Of a stretch of 64,000 nt of DNA, positions 1-9,507 are shown piece by piece. Source of the stretch: Psychromonas marina (GTDB lineage Bacteria > Pseudomonadota > Gammaproteobacteria > Enterobacterales > Psychromonadaceae). The stretch's first letter is position 1; every line of letters starts with the position of its first letter. The stretch lies in the NCBI RefSeq assembly GCF_030161115.1, contig NZ_BSPQ01000001.1, forward strand, positions 434,001 to 498,000, written 5' to 3'. Position numbers and translations under genes: made by a program. Under the pieces are notes generated by a model. The model was not told where the DNA came from. It saw nothing but the letters and a program-made list of their open reading frames with translations, and did no database searches.

Positions 1-734
1 GTAACTCAGGCGGTGCGTTAGTCAATTTAGAGGGACAGCTAATTGGCATTAATACCGCTATTCTTGGCCCTAACGGTGGCAATATTGGTATTGGTTTCGC
101 CATTCCCGCTAATATGGTTAAAAATTTAGCACAACAATTAATACAGCATGGTGAGGTACAACGTGGTGTTTTAGGGGTACGCGGTGGTGAAATAACCCCT
201 GAACTTGCTAAAAGTTTTTCACTCGACTCTCAACATGGTGCATTTGTTTATCAAGTTAATATCGATTCAGCGGCCGAAGAAGCCGGTATTAAGGCGGGAG
301 ATATTATTATCTCTGTTAATGGTAAAAGCATAAAAAGCTTTGCCGAATTACGTGCAAAAGTCGGCACCTTAGGAAGTGGCAAGAAAGTGAGCTTTGTTAT
401 TATTCGAGAAGGTGAGCAATTAACACGAGAGGCAATATTAAAAGCGCCGCAACAATCACGTAAACAACAGAAGCAAGCAACCTTGCTTCACCCTGCGCTC
501 TCTGGGGCCATATTAGCTAATGCAGGTAATGAAAAAGGCGTGTTAATTAAGGAAGTTAAAGCAGGTTCGATAGCTGAACGTTACGGACTACAGCCAGCTG
601 ATATGATTACTGGTATTAATAGAACCACAATTAATGACCTTGATGCGCTACAAAATATGCTAGAATCTGCGCCAGCGATGATCGCTTTGAATATAAAACG
701 CGCAGAAAAACACTTATATATCGTACTCGACTAG
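1..734 (+). CDS. degQ: Periplasmic serine protease DegQ, C-terminal part (5' end outside window)
   Basis: The reading frame is open from the window edge; the first complete codons give NSGGAL, the catalytic-serine motif of HtrA/Deg trypsin-like proteases, followed by the end of the protease domain. Two PDZ domains follow, the first around the stretch GVLGVRGGEI and the second ending in the typical short tail IKRAEKHLYIVLD. Two PDZ domains point to DegQ/DegP rather than the single-PDZ DegS, and the short linker favours DegQ. The family acts in the periplasm as a quality-control protease and chaperone. The protease domain with His and Asp of the triad lies upstream of the window, so completeness cannot be judged. 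The stop codon is TAG. Confidence 0.9.
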   Translation, partial: NSGGALVNLEGQLIGINTAILGPNGGNIGIGFAIPANMVKNLAQQLIQHGEVQRGVLGVRGGEITPELAKSFSLDSQHGAFVYQVNIDSAAEEAGIKAGDIIISVNGKSIKSFAELRAKVGTLGSGKKVSFVIIREGEQLTREAILKAPQQSRKQQKQATLLHPALSGAILANAGNEKGVLIKEVKAGSIAERYGLQPADMITGINRTTINDLDALQNMLESAPAMIALNIKRAEKHLYIVLD

Positions 735-787
735 TTTTCTTAACCATGTCAAGAGAAATATAGGTGAAAAAATTAAAAATAAACTAT

Positions 788-834
788 AAAACACGCAGAA
801 AAATGATCATAAATAATTTTTTATGCGTTTTTTT
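788..834 (+). terminator. Probable terminator after degQ
   Basis: An AT-rich imperfect hairpin pairs CGCAGAAAAA-type sequence near 794-803 with TTTTTTATGCG near 818-827 and runs into TTTTTTT at 828-834. The stem has one mismatch and few GC pairs, so it is a weak candidate. It lies about 55 bases after the degQ stop. Confidence 0.45.
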
Positions 835-936
835 CTTGTAAAATATGCGCCAACAAATACCTAGAACACAATTTGTTAAAAATATTTTTTATAAACTTGT
901 ATCAAAAGCAATATAATCACTCTTGGAGAAAAGACG

Positions 937-2346
937 GTGAGAAAAACTAAAATAGTATGTACGATTGGTCCTAAATCAGAATCAAAAGAGATGTTAACTA
1001 AACTTGTTGAAAACGGCATGAATGTTATGCGTTTAAACTTCTCTCACGGTAACTTCGATGAGCACGGCGCACGTATTACTACAATCCGTGAAATCTGTGA
1101 AGAAACTGGTAAAAACGTAGCTGTACTACTTGATACTAAAGGTCCAGAAATCCGTACAGTTAAATTAGAAAACGGCGATGACGTTTTACTAACTGCAGGT
1201 CAAGAGTTCACTCTTTCTACTGACCAAACAATCGTTGGTGATAACACTATCGTTGCAGTAACTTACGAAAACCTAACTAACGATTTAGCAGTAGGTAACA
1301 CTGTATTATTAGACGATGGTCTAATTGAAATGACAGTTAAAAGCATCACTGATACAAACGTAGTTTGTGAAGTAATGAATACTGGTGAGCTAGGCGAAAA
1401 CAAAGGTGTTAACTTACCTGGTGTTAAAGTTCAACTTCCTGCACTATCTCCTAAAGATAAAGGCGATTTAGTATTTGGTTGTGAACAACAAGTTGACTTC
1501 ATTGCTGCATCTTTCATTCGTAAGAAAGAAGACGTATTAGAAATCCGTGAGCTTTTAAAAGCTAACGGCGGCGAAAAGATTCAAATCATCTCTAAAATTG
1601 AGAACCAAGAAGGTGTTGATAACTTCGACGAAATCTTAGCTGTTTCTGACGCTATCATGGTTGCTCGTGGTGACCTAGGTGTTGAAATCGCTGTTGAAGA
1701 AGTAATCTTCGCACAAAAAATGATGATCGAAAAAGCAAACGCAGCACGTAAGCCAGTAATTACTGCTACACAAATGCTTGATTCAATGATCAAAAACCCA
1801 CGTCCTACACGTGCTGAAGCTGGTGACGTTGCAAACGCAATCATCGATGGTACTGATGCTGTAATGCTTTCAGGTGAATCTGCTAAAGGTAAATACCCTG
1901 CAGAAGCTGTTGCAATCATGGCAACTATCTGTGAGCGTACTGACGCAATCTTACCTGCTAAAACTGATGATCGTAAATCAATTCTACGCATCACTGAAGC
2001 AGTATGTAGCGGCGCAGTAGACAACGCTGAGCAACTTGATGCTAAATTAATCATCGTTGCAACTGGTGAAGGTAAATCTGCACGTTCACTACGTAAATAC
2101 TTCCCATCTGCTCAAATCTTAGCGCTTACAAGCAATGCTAAGACTCGCCAACAGTTAGCATTAACTAAAGGTGTTTCTGCTAAAGTTATCGAGCAACAAG
2201 ATTCTATGGAAGCTTTCTACCAACTAGGTATGGACTTAGCTAAAGAGCAAGGTCTTGTTGTAGCTGGCGATAAAGTAGTAATCGTTTCTGGTGCTCTAGT
2301 AGCTTCAGGTACAACTAACTCTTCTGCTGTTCACGTTATTGCTTAA
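937..2346 (+). CDS. pykF: Pyruvate kinase, type I (PykF)
   Basis: Pyruvate kinase converts phosphoenolpyruvate and ADP to pyruvate and ATP at the end of glycolysis in the cytoplasm. The 469-residue product matches the length of the fructose-1,6-bisphosphate-activated E. coli PykF (470). It opens with [11 protein letters not shown] and carries [11 protein letters not shown], the catalytic lysine K220 in ISKIENQEG, the metal-binding segment [10 protein letters not shown] and [11 protein letters not shown]. The start is GTG, preceded by GGAG at 924-927; the alignment to the family N-terminus leaves no better choice. The gene stands alone between degQ and parC with its own strong terminator. A TATAAT-like hexamer at 912-917 is too close to the ribosome site to be convincing as the promoter. 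Confidence 0.97.
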   Translation: MRKTKIVCTIGPKSESKEMLTKLVENGMNVMRLNFSHGNFDEHGARITTIREICEETGKNVAVLLDTKGPEIRTVKLENGDDVLLTAGQEFTLSTDQTIVGDNTIVAVTYENLTNDLAVGNTVLLDDGLIEMTVKSITDTNVVCEVMNTGELGENKGVNLPGVKVQLPALSPKDKGDLVFGCEQQVDFIAASFIRKKEDVLEIRELLKANGGEKIQIISKIENQEGVDNFDEILAVSDAIMVARGDLGVEIAVEEVIFAQKMMIEKANAARKPVITATQMLDSMIKNPRPTRAEAGDVANAIIDGTDAVMLSGESAKGKYPAEAVAIMATICERTDAILPAKTDDRKSILRITEAVCSGAVDNAEQLDAKLIIVATGEGKSARSLRKYFPSAQILALTSNAKTRQQLALTKGVSAKVIEQQDSMEAFYQLGMDLAKEQGLVVAGDKVVIVSGALVASGTTNSSAVHVIA

Positions 2347-2365
2347 TAACTGAATATAGAGAGTT

Positions 2366-2395
2366 AAAAGCACTGCTTCGGCGGTGCTTTTTTTT
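2366..2395 (+). terminator. Rho-independent terminator of pykF
   Basis: The stem AAAAGCACTGC pairs with GCGGTGCTTTT around a TTCG tetraloop (2377-2380) and is followed by a T run to 2395. It sits 20 bases after the pykF stop. Confidence 0.92.
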
Positions 2396-2533
2396 GCCTG
2401 TTTTTTAGCATAATGTCATCTCACTACTATCTACTCATATTTGCTCACAAATCACGTCAAAACATCACTAACTAACACGCTTAATACGGTATACTCCCTC
2501 TTTTATTTTTCCGATTGATAGGGCCATATAAAT

Positions 2534-4804
2534 ATGAGTGAATCCTTAGATTTAAGCTTACAGGGTATCGAACAATTACCACTGGCTAAATTTACTGAAG
2601 ATGCCTACCTCAACTACTCAATGTACGTGATCATGGACAGGGCATTACCCCATATTGGCGATGGATTAAAACCAGTACAACGCCGTATTGTTTATGCGAT
2701 GTCTGAACTTGGCTTATCCGCCCTTTCCAAACATAAAAAGTCTGCACGTACCGTTGGTGATGTGTTGGGTAAATACCACCCACACGGTGATAGCGCTTGT
2801 TATGAAGCGATGGTGTTAATGGCACAGCCTTTCTCATACCGTTATCCATTGATCGACGGTCAAGGAAACTGGGGTGCACCCGATGATCCTAAATCATTTG
2901 CTGCGATGCGTTATACCGAATCACGCTTAGCTGCGTTTTCTGAACTGTTACTGTCGGAAATAGGTCAAGGTACTACCGACTGGAAGCCTAATTTTGATGG
3001 CACCATGAAAGAGCCGGAGCTATTACCAGCACGCCTGCCACATATTCTATTAAATGGTATTACCGGTATTGCCGTCGGGATGGCAACCGATGTCCCGCCT
3101 CATAATGCCCGTGAAGTTGCTAATGCCTGTATTCATCTGATTGATAATCCCAAAGCACAACTTGATGAACTTATTGAGATAGTACAAGGACCGGATTACC
3201 CTACAGAAGCAGAAATCATTACCCCGAAACGTGAGATTAAAAAAATCTACGAAACAGGTCGTGGTAGTTTCAAAAGTCGCGCAGTGTATACCGTTGAGCA
3301 AGGTGAAATCGTTATCACTGCACTGCCGCACCGTGTTTCAGGTGGTAAAATCTTAAAAGATATCGCCAAGCAGATGATTGATAAAAAACTGCCGATGGTT
3401 GCTGATCTACGTGATGAATCAGATCGCTATAACCCTACGCGTTTAGTGATCGTGCCACGCTCTAACCGTGTTGATATGGAAGCATTGATGCATCACTTGT
3501 TTGCATCAACCGACCTCGAGGTTAACCACAAAGTTAACTTAAATATGATTGGCCTTGATAAACGCCCACAGGTTAAAGGCTTAGTAAAAATCCTTAATGA
3601 GTGGTTAGTTTATCGTAAAGAAACCGTGCGCCGCCGTTTACAGTTCCGTCTCGATAAAATTGATGCGCGTTTACATCTATTAGAAGGTTTATTGGTTGCT
3701 TACCTTAATATTGATGAAGTGATCGAAATAATCCGTGAGTTTGATGATGCTAAGGGCGAATTGATGCGTCGTTTTGAACTTTCAGATCGCCAAGCACATG
3801 CGATTCTTGAAATTAAATTACGTCAACTTGCCAAATTAGAAGAGATTCAAATTCGTGGTGAAATGGATGAACTAAGCGAAGAACAGAAAAAATTAATGTT
3901 ACTGCTCGGCTCAGATAGACGCATGAATACGCTGATTAAGAAAGAGATAAAAGCCGATGCGCTTAAGTATGGCGATGATAGACGTTCACCACTGATCGAA
4001 CGTTTAGAAGCCAAAGCACTGACTGAAAAAGAGTTAATGCCAAGCGAAGCAGTAACCATTGTTTTATCAAAACAGGGTTGGGTACGTTCAGCAAAAGGCC
4101 ATGATATTGATGCCGCTGCACTCAGCTATAAAGCGGGCGATGAGTTTCTCAGCTGCGCGGTAGGTAAAAGCAATCAAAGCTGTATCTTCATCGATGCAAC
4201 CGGCAGAGCCTATTCATTAGATGCTCACTCATTACCTTCTGCGCGCTCTCAAGGAGAACCATTAACAGGCCGCTTTAACCAAAATGATAATGTCCCTTTC
4301 GTCAATATCTTTATGGGTGAAGACGATGACCGCTATATTATCAGCAGTGATCATGGTTATGGTTTTGTTGCTAAGTTTAGTGATATCAATAGTCGTAATA
4401 AAAATGGTAAAGCACTGATTAACTTAGGCCAAAATGCACAACTCATGCCAGCACAAAAGCTAACTCATAATGATGGCGATCTGTGCTTAAGCATCAGTAA
4501 TGAAGGGCGTATGTTAGTTTTCCCAGTGAAGAGTTTACCTAACCTGAGCAAAGGTAAGGGTAATAAAATGATCAACATAATGGCGGCGAAAGCGACTAAA
4601 CGCGAAGAGTTTGTTACCATACTGAAGATTATTCCTGAGAATAGTGCCGTTACCCTGCATGCAGGTAAACGTAAATTAACCCTTAAGGTTACTGACTTAG
4701 TGCCTTATCAAGGTGAACGTGGTCGACGCGGTAGTAAATTACCACGTGGATTACAACGTGTAGATAAAGTAGAAGTGATTACCACTTCTGAAGAAGAGAA
4801 TTAA
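2534..4804 (+). CDS. parC: DNA topoisomerase IV subunit A
   Basis: ParC is the breakage-reunion subunit of topoisomerase IV, which works with ParE to decatenate chromosomes. The 756-residue length matches E. coli ParC (752), and the C-terminal beta-pinwheel is of ParC rather than GyrA type. The active-site tyrosine is Y127 in AAMRYTESR. The quinolone-resistance region [11 protein letters not shown] has Ser87 and Glu91, equivalent to E. coli S80 and E84, so it is the susceptible-type sequence. parE is not adjacent. plsC begins two bases after the stop and rraB follows, so the three probably form one transcript; parC-plsC adjacency is also known in E. coli. Confidence 0.97.
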   Translation: MSESLDLSLQGIEQLPLAKFTEDAYLNYSMYVIMDRALPHIGDGLKPVQRRIVYAMSELGLSALSKHKKSARTVGDVLGKYHPHGDSACYEAMVLMAQPFSYRYPLIDGQGNWGAPDDPKSFAAMRYTESRLAAFSELLLSEIGQGTTDWKPNFDGTMKEPELLPARLPHILLNGITGIAVGMATDVPPHNAREVANACIHLIDNPKAQLDELIEIVQGPDYPTEAEIITPKREIKKIYETGRGSFKSRAVYTVEQGEIVITALPHRVSGGKILKDIAKQMIDKKLPMVADLRDESDRYNPTRLVIVPRSNRVDMEALMHHLFASTDLEVNHKVNLNMIGLDKRPQVKGLVKILNEWLVYRKETVRRRLQFRLDKIDARLHLLEGLLVAYLNIDEVIEIIREFDDAKGELMRRFELSDRQAHAILEIKLRQLAKLEEIQIRGEMDELSEEQKKLMLLLGSDRRMNTLIKKEIKADALKYGDDRRSPLIERLEAKALTEKELMPSEAVTIVLSKQGWVRSAKGHDIDAAALSYKAGDEFLSCAVGKSNQSCIFIDATGRAYSLDAHSLPSARSQGEPLTGRFNQNDNVPFVNIFMGEDDDRYIISSDHGYGFVAKFSDINSRNKNGKALINLGQNAQLMPAQKLTHNDGDLCLSISNEGRMLVFPVKSLPNLSKGKGNKMINIMAAKATKREEFVTILKIIPENSAVTLHAGKRKLTLKVTDLVPYQGERGRRGSKLPRGLQRVDKVEVITTSEEEN

Positions 4805-4806
4805 AG

Positions 4807-5550
4807 ATGTTATTTATTATTCGTTTTATTTTAATTTTGGTGTCAGTGATATTGCTGACAGCTTACTCATTAATATACTGTGCTTTTAGCCCAAGAAACC
4901 CAAAGAACAATTACCATTTCGCGATCTTATTTAGCAAAATGGCATGGATGTTTGGTTTAAAAGTAACATATCGCGTATCAGAAAAAGCAAAAGCAAATGG
5001 TGCTGCTGTCTTTATTGCCAATCACCAAAACAATTACGATATGGTGACAACAACAGGCTCAGTGTTGCCTGGCACAGTAACCATCGGTAAAAAAAGTCTA
5101 ATATGGGTACCCTTTTTTGGCATCATCTACTGGTTAACGGGTAATATTCTGATTAATCGAGATGATAAGAAAAGTGCAAAAAATACCATACAAGAAGTTT
5201 CAAAACAGATGCATGAGAAAAATATCTCTGTGATGATATTTCCCGAGGGCACTCGTAGTCGAGGCCGAGGGTTAATGCCATTTAAAATGGGTGCATTTCA
5301 TACCGCGCTACAGGCCGGTGTTAATGTAATACCAACGGTAGTGTCAAATACCCACGAGCAAGTAAAATTGAATCGTTGGAATAATGGCGAAGTGATTGTG
5401 GAAGTATTAGACCCAATTGATATTAGCCAATACAAAAAACGTGAAATTCGCCGTTTGATGGATGATTCTCGTGAAATCATGCTAGCGAAATATAAGCAAT
5501 TAAATGAACAAGTAAAACGCCCAGATAACAATACAGACTGTTGCGGTTAA
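4807..5550 (+). CDS. plsC: 1-acyl-sn-glycerol-3-phosphate acyltransferase
   Basis: PlsC acylates lysophosphatidic acid at the sn-2 position to make phosphatidic acid, at the inner membrane. The 247-residue protein has an N-terminal hydrophobic segment (about 2-24), the acyltransferase motif NHQNNYD (His73, Asp78) and FPEGTRS (145-151). Length and sequence closely follow E. coli PlsC (245). The ATG lies two bases past the parC stop, and the purine-rich end of parC supplies the ribosome site, so translation is probably coupled. Confidence 0.96.
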   Translation: MLFIIRFILILVSVILLTAYSLIYCAFSPRNPKNNYHFAILFSKMAWMFGLKVTYRVSEKAKANGAAVFIANHQNNYDMVTTTGSVLPGTVTIGKKSLIWVPFFGIIYWLTGNILINRDDKKSAKNTIQEVSKQMHEKNISVMIFPEGTRSRGRGLMPFKMGAFHTALQAGVNVIPTVVSNTHEQVKLNRWNNGEVIVEVLDPIDISQYKKREIRRLMDDSREIMLAKYKQLNEQVKRPDNNTDCCG

Positions 5551-5560
5551 GGAACTAAAC

Positions 5561-5944
5561 ATGACTGAAGAAAACGTAAACCCAGAAGAACTAACGCAAG
5601 CAGAACTATTACAAGAACTTGCTGATGAGACACAAGATATTGTTGAAGCAATTTTAGATGACGGCAGTAACCCTGACGCTGTTTACATGATTGAACATCA
5701 CATCTCTTGTACCGATTTCGACCTATTAGAAAAAGCCGCTGTTGCTTGTTTCAAAAAGGGTTACGAAGTAACAGATCCAGAAGAGCTAGAACTTGAAGAC
5801 GGTTCTATTATCTTAGCCTTTGATGTTGTCGTTGAGATGAACCTTGATGAGCAAGCTATTTTTGAAGATGTTGAAAAACTATTCCTATTGTCACAATCAT
5901 TTGGCATTGATTACGATGGTTGGGGCACTTACCCAGAACAGTAA
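5561..5944 (+). CDS. rraB: Ribonuclease E activity regulator RraB
   Basis: RraB binds the C-terminal scaffold of RNase E and inhibits its processing of some transcripts. The 127-residue, strongly acidic protein matches the family (E. coli RraB is similar in length), with the typical stretches ELLQELADETQDIVEA, the central SCTDFDLLEKAA and the C-terminal GIDYDGWGTYPE. It lies 10 bases downstream of plsC on the same strand, behind the site AAGGAAC, and is the last gene before a strong terminator. In E. coli this gene is elsewhere, so its linkage to parC-plsC is lineage specific. Confidence 0.93.
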   Translation: MTEENVNPEELTQAELLQELADETQDIVEAILDDGSNPDAVYMIEHHISCTDFDLLEKAAVACFKKGYEVTDPEELELEDGSIILAFDVVVEMNLDEQAIFEDVEKLFLLSQSFGIDYDGWGTYPEQ

Positions 5945-5961
5945 AGCGTAACGCCAAAAAC

Positions 5962-5997
5962 AAAAAGCCCGATTAACAGTGTTAATCGGGCTTTTTT
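5962..5997. terminator. Bidirectional terminator between rraB and the DUF2750 gene
   Basis: A perfect 16-base stem (AAAAAGCCCGATTAAC with its complement) closes a three-base loop at 5978-5980. There is a T run on the plus side and an A run on the other, so it can end both convergent transcripts. Confidence 0.93.
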
Positions 5998-6029
5998 ATT
6001 ATTTTTTAACGTATTAGAAAACAGCGAAA

Positions 6030-6422
6030 TTACTCCGCAGTCTCACCTTCGTCTTTGCCTAGCTCTTGTACTTTTTCTAGCAATGAATTTTTTAATACCA
6101 TCGCTTCAATCTCAAGACCGTATAACTCTTCATTCCAGTTAACGCCTGCAAATACTTTCTGTTGCTGCATACCGTCTAACCAAGAGTCTAAAAATACACC
6201 AAGGTGAATTGGCGTTACTTTATAGTTCGACCACTCTGCATTTTGTAATTTCTGAGCTAATTTTTCATTAGACCAAAAAAGGTAAACCGCTTCAGCATCT
6301 GCATTATCGTGTGCATGGCAATTTGCCCAACCGTCATTTTCATCGAATAAACCAAAAAGGTTTAGGTTTTCACACGCTTCTTCAACAAATGTTTCAGCAT
6401 TTTTTAAATATTGTTCTTTCAT
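6030..6422 (-). CDS. DUF2750 family protein, function unknown
   Basis: This 130-residue soluble acidic protein matches my recollection of the DUF2750 family: an N-terminal helix with FVEEACENLNLFGLFD, then YLFWSNEKLAQKL and a C-terminal GVNWNEELYGLEIEA segment. No signal peptide, membrane segment or catalytic motif is visible. Its ATG lies one base after the ubiK stop, so it is very likely co-transcribed and translationally coupled with ubiK. That linkage is the only hint of role; I infer no function. Confidence 0.75.
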   Translation of the reverse strand: MKEQYLKNAETFVEEACENLNLFGLFDENDGWANCHAHDNADAEAVYLFWSNEKLAQKLQNAEWSNYKVTPIHLGVFLDSWLDGMQQQKVFAGVNWNEELYGLEIEAMVLKNSLLEKVQELGKDEGETAE

Positions 6423-6423
6423 T

Positions 6424-6687
6424 TTATTTCTCTAATTCCGGTGATGCTAATTTCTTTTCAAGTTCTGCAAATTTAGCTTCCATCTCAGCTAACTTTTCAC
6501 GAGTACGTAATAATACGTGTGTTTGAACATCAAACTCTTCACGGCTTACCATATCGAGTTTACCCAATTGTGATTGCAATACCTGTTTGATTTTGCGATC
6601 AACATCTTCGCCAAAATTTTTCACACCAGCGGGCATCACATCGCTGACTTGCTTAGCAATCTCTTCTAATTTTTTCGGGTTAAACAT
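6424..6687 (-). CDS. ubiK: Ubiquinone biosynthesis accessory factor UbiK
   Basis: UbiK (formerly YqiC) is a small coiled-coil protein that assists the soluble Ubi complex in ubiquinone synthesis and binds lipid. The 87-residue product has the family start [14 protein letters not shown], the central [28 protein letters not shown] split across its two helices, and a C-terminal coiled coil rich in Glu and Lys. I chose the second of two adjacent ATGs because the E. coli protein starts MIDPKK and AAGGAG then sits six bases upstream. A longer upstream reading with an extra dozen residues is possible but has no family support. It heads a two-gene unit with the DUF2750 gene. Confidence 0.9.
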   Translation of the reverse strand: MFNPKKLEEIAKQVSDVMPAGVKNFGEDVDRKIKQVLQSQLGKLDMVSREEFDVQTHVLLRTREKLAEMEAKFAELEKKLASPELEK

Positions 6688-6845
6688 CATTGGCTCCTTA
6701 AGTTTGAGGCACCATTGTAAACGCACTGTGCACTTATTTCTATATTTTCACTCACAAACAGTGCATATCAATGACATTTGTAATAATTGCTCCCATTGCA
6801 AGGTATCACGTCATTAAATGTTCGAATTTATAAAGGTAATTACGT

Positions 6846-7541
6846 TCAACAATGCTCATGATATAAAGCATAAAATTGCTCAATATTATCAATAAATAGC
6901 TGACCTAAATGTGGGTCAAATTGCTTACCTATATCTGCGGCTATTTTTTCTTTAATCGCAGCTAAAGACCAGGCGGCTTTATAATAACGCTTACTTGCAA
7001 GTGCATCGAAGACATCGGCAATCGCAGTAATTCGCCCTTCAAAACTGATCTCTTTCCCTTTTTTGCTATTGGGATAACCACTACCATCCCAACGTTCATG
7101 ATGGTCCAACGCTAAATGTGATGCCATCGTAATAATGCTATTATCACGCCCAGAAAGCAGTTCATAACCTTTACGAGCATGTAATTTCATCTGTTCACGC
7201 TCATCGGCATTAAGCTGCCCCTGTTTTTTCAGGATATGCTCAGATACCGTCACTTTACCTACATCATGTAGCTGCGCGGCCAAGCGAATATGCTCACAAA
7301 AGCAATGATTCTGCCCATCTAGCTTCGCTAATAATGCGGCAAATACGCCAACTCGAATAACATGATCGCCAGTCTCTTTGCAGTTGAGTGCCATCTCTTC
7401 TAATAGCGTAATGGTCAACGCTTGCATCTCTTCACAAGCCTTTAGTAATAATAAACTTTCATGATCAACAATGACCATATTGCAATATGCGGCATTAGCA
7501 GTAACTTGACTACTTGTACTCTTTTTAACTAATCGGTCCAT
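6846..7541 (-). CDS. HD-GYP domain cyclic-di-GMP phosphodiesterase
   Basis: HD-GYP proteins hydrolyse cyclic-di-GMP. In this 231-residue protein the metal and catalytic residues are all present: His92-Asp93 with Lys96 in LHDVGKV, His121, His142, HHE at 147-149 and the defining DGSGYP at 152-157. Only about 50 residues precede the domain, with no receiver, PAS or membrane segment, so it is a nearly stand-alone catalytic unit. A strong ribosome site (GGGAGG) precedes the ATG. It lies 43 bases downstream of ilvY on the same strand and could be expressed from the sseA-ilvY transcript. A GGDEF cyclase gene lies elsewhere in the window at 54302, but nothing ties the two together. Confidence 0.88.
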   Translation of the reverse strand: MDRLVKKSTSSQVTANAAYCNMVIVDHESLLLLKACEEMQALTITLLEEMALNCKETGDHVIRVGVFAALLAKLDGQNHCFCEHIRLAAQLHDVGKVTVSEHILKKQGQLNADEREQMKLHARKGYELLSGRDNSIITMASHLALDHHERWDGSGYPNSKKGKEISFEGRITAIADVFDALASKRYYKAAWSLAAIKEKIAADIGKQFDPHLGQLFIDNIEQFYALYHEHC

Positions 7542-7584
7542 ATTGCCTCCCTTTCTATTTCCGAATGTCTAATAAGCGTGATGA

Positions 7585-8466
7585 TTATGTTTCAACACAA
7601 CTTATAAAGGCATTGATTAATGGCTCTTGTAATCGTTTTTTATTACAACATACGCCCAGATCAAATGACTGGATCGATGACTCACTGACTAAGCTTTTTA
7701 CCCTTTCTCGAACGGGGCTCGTCTCGATCACTACATTAGGGGCAATACCAACACCACAGCCTAGCGCAACCATGCTCAGCAGAGCCTCATGGCCTGCTAC
7801 CGTTGCATAGATATGCGGCTTACCGACCTTAAACTTACGGAACCAATTATCAAATCGTCGTCTAACCGCGCCATGTTCTGGCAATATAAAAGGGATATGT
7901 TTCCAATCAATATTAGTCTGGTTTACTAAAGGAGTGAGTGCACAGGTAATTGTAGGTGCAATAATCGAAAGTGGAATTTCTGCCATCTTTTTAAAATGCA
8001 GACCAACAGGAAAATTATCAGGATAGGCAGTGATCGCAAAATCCACTTGCTCTTGTAATACTTGGTCTACGGCAACCGCGCTATCCCCTGTATTTAGTTT
8101 GATCTCTATTTTAGGATGCAAACGTCTGAATCGGTCTAAAATAGGAGGTAAGTGGCTATAAGCGGCTGTTACCGAACAATAAATATTGACCTGTCCTTCA
8201 AGCTCATTATTTGACGCTTTTAATTCCAACTTTAAGCGTTGCCACTGCTCTATTTGCTGCTGTGCATATAAACGAAATAGGTTACCCGCACTGGTAAGCG
8301 TAACCGAACGGTTATCACGTACTAGAAGCGCACTACCTAGCTCATCTTCAAGTCTCTGTATGCAACGGCTTAAGGTTGATGGGCTAACATGCATGGCCTG
8401 TGCTGTTTTACCAAAATGTAAGCTTTGGCTAAGGTGTAAAAACAGCTGTAGCGATTTAATATCCAT
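7585..8466 (-). CDS. ilvY: LysR-type regulator IlvY
   Basis: IlvY activates ilvC in response to acetohydroxyacid substrates. The product has a LysR winged helix-turn-helix at the N-terminus (FGKTAQAMHVSPSTLSRCIQRLE) and the substrate domain with stretches nearly identical to E. coli IlvY, including YCSVTAAYSHLPPILDRFR and LGCGVGIAPNVV. I start it at ATG 8466, whose product begins MDIKSLQLFLHL like the family; a GTG two codons earlier is in frame. The 5' end overlaps the 3' end of sseA by 11 bases, so translation is probably coupled. The usual divergent ilvY-ilvC pair is here interrupted by sseA. Confidence 0.93.
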   Translation of the reverse strand: MDIKSLQLFLHLSQSLHFGKTAQAMHVSPSTLSRCIQRLEDELGSALLVRDNRSVTLTSAGNLFRLYAQQQIEQWQRLKLELKASNNELEGQVNIYCSVTAAYSHLPPILDRFRRLHPKIEIKLNTGDSAVAVDQVLQEQVDFAITAYPDNFPVGLHFKKMAEIPLSIIAPTITCALTPLVNQTNIDWKHIPFILPEHGAVRRRFDNWFRKFKVGKPHIYATVAGHEALLSMVALGCGVGIAPNVVIETSPVRERVKSLVSESSIQSFDLGVCCNKKRLQEPLINAFISCVET

Positions 8467-9331
8467 CAACACGCTCAGCTGTTGTTATAGGTAGTTGTTC
8501 ACTTGCCCCCCACTCTGTCCACGAACCATCATAAACACAGAGGTTTTGATAACCGCACAGTGTTGCCCCTAATGCTAAGACACAAGCTGTCACTCCAGAT
8601 CCACAACTAAAAATAGCCTGTTGTTGCTTATCTAATCGCGCGGTATAAAGTGCACTTAATTGTTCAATATCGCGCATTTTTCCATTATCAATTAAAGCAC
8701 TAAAAGGCAGGCTTTTAGCATTTGGCATATGCCCACTACGCAGATCTGCACGTGGCTCTGGCACTTTGCCCAAAAAACGATCTTCAGCACGAGCATCGAG
8801 TACCTGGGAGCCTTCATCACCAATCGCAGTTAATACCGTTCCACTATCACAAATGAGATGGGCTTGATATTGCGCGATAAAATCCCCCTGTTTAAGCGCA
8901 CTGTCTGGGTTACCTTTGGCGGTATCAAAACCAGCATCTATCCAGCTATTCAACCCGCCGTCTAATACCGCAATATTATTAAAGCCCATGCTTTTAAACA
9001 TCCACCAGACACGTGGACTTGAAAAAATGCCCAAGCGGTCAAAAACGACTAACGTGCTGTTGTTGTTAATCCCTAATGCGCGCACTGATTTTTCAAAGAG
9101 TGCGGCACTTGGCATCATATGAGGCAAGTCACTCGTTGTTTCACAGATAGTTTTATCAAAATCAAAATATTGTGCCCCGGGGATGGTTTGTTCAAGCCAT
9201 TCCGCTTTACCATCACGCTTTAAGATCGGCATAAACCAACTCGCATCCAGTAATAAGAGGGAAGGATGATTGATATTATTATGCAACCATTGCACTGAGA
9301 CCAAGTCGCTAGGAACTGTTAATGAAGCCAC
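8456..9331 (-). CDS. sseA: 3-mercaptopyruvate sulfurtransferase (SseA type)
   Basis: Two rhodanese domains in tandem in 291 residues, with the active-site Cys243 in CGSGVTA, the mercaptopyruvate-type loop (thiosulfate sulfurtransferases have other residues). It transfers sulfur from 3-mercaptopyruvate to thiol or cyanide acceptors in the cytoplasm. The first domain has the inactive-type loop, as usual. It lies between ilvY and ilvC: its start codon is about 175 bases from that of ilvC in the opposite direction and its 3' end overlaps ilvY. ilvY is therefore probably transcribed through sseA, which would place sseA under the divergent ilv promoter region. Confidence 0.92.
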   Translation of the reverse strand: MASLTVPSDLVSVQWLHNNINHPSLLLLDASWFMPILKRDGKAEWLEQTIPGAQYFDFDKTICETTSDLPHMMPSAALFEKSVRALGINNNSTLVVFDRLGIFSSPRVWWMFKSMGFNNIAVLDGGLNSWIDAGFDTAKGNPDSALKQGDFIAQYQAHLICDSGTVLTAIGDEGSQVLDARAEDRFLGKVPEPRADLRSGHMPNAKSLPFSALIDNGKMRDIEQLSALYTARLDKQQQAIFSCGSGVTACVLALGATLCGYQNLCVYDGSWTEWGASEQLPITTAERVDGY

Positions 9332-9388
9332 TAAAATATCCTTTTTCTAGAGATTGAAAATTGAGTTGCAAATCACGTTTCACATTCT

Positions 9389-9443
9389 GCAACATAGTGT
9401 TGCTAATATATCATTTTGCGCAACATAAGTAGTACGTTATAGT
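9389..9443 (+). promoter_or_regulatory. Candidate IlvY operators and ilvC promoter
   Basis: GCAACA-TAG-TGTTGC (9389-9403) is a perfect inverted repeat and TTGCGCAA (9416-9423) is a second palindrome, 12 bases further on. The second overlaps a possible -35 (TTGCGC, 9416-9421), 16 bases from a -10-like TATAGT (9438-9443). LysR activators typically bind such paired sites upstream of and at the -35 element. Direction is toward ilvC; the opposite strand would serve sseA-ilvY. The sites are seen directly; the assignment to IlvY is inference from position. Confidence 0.6.
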
Positions 9444-9507
9444 CCGTTTTGTAAATAATTAATAACATTAATTATCCCCTAATTTATGAAAATGGAGCAT
9501 CATCAAC

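Noticed and set aside
912..917. TATAAT upstream of pykF as its -10 element
   Set aside because: Transcription would start at the ribosome-binding site, and no -35 is found at the right distance.
1581..2054. A 157-residue open frame on the minus strand inside pykF
   Set aside because: Shadow of a highly biased coding sequence; no start signals or recognisable protein.
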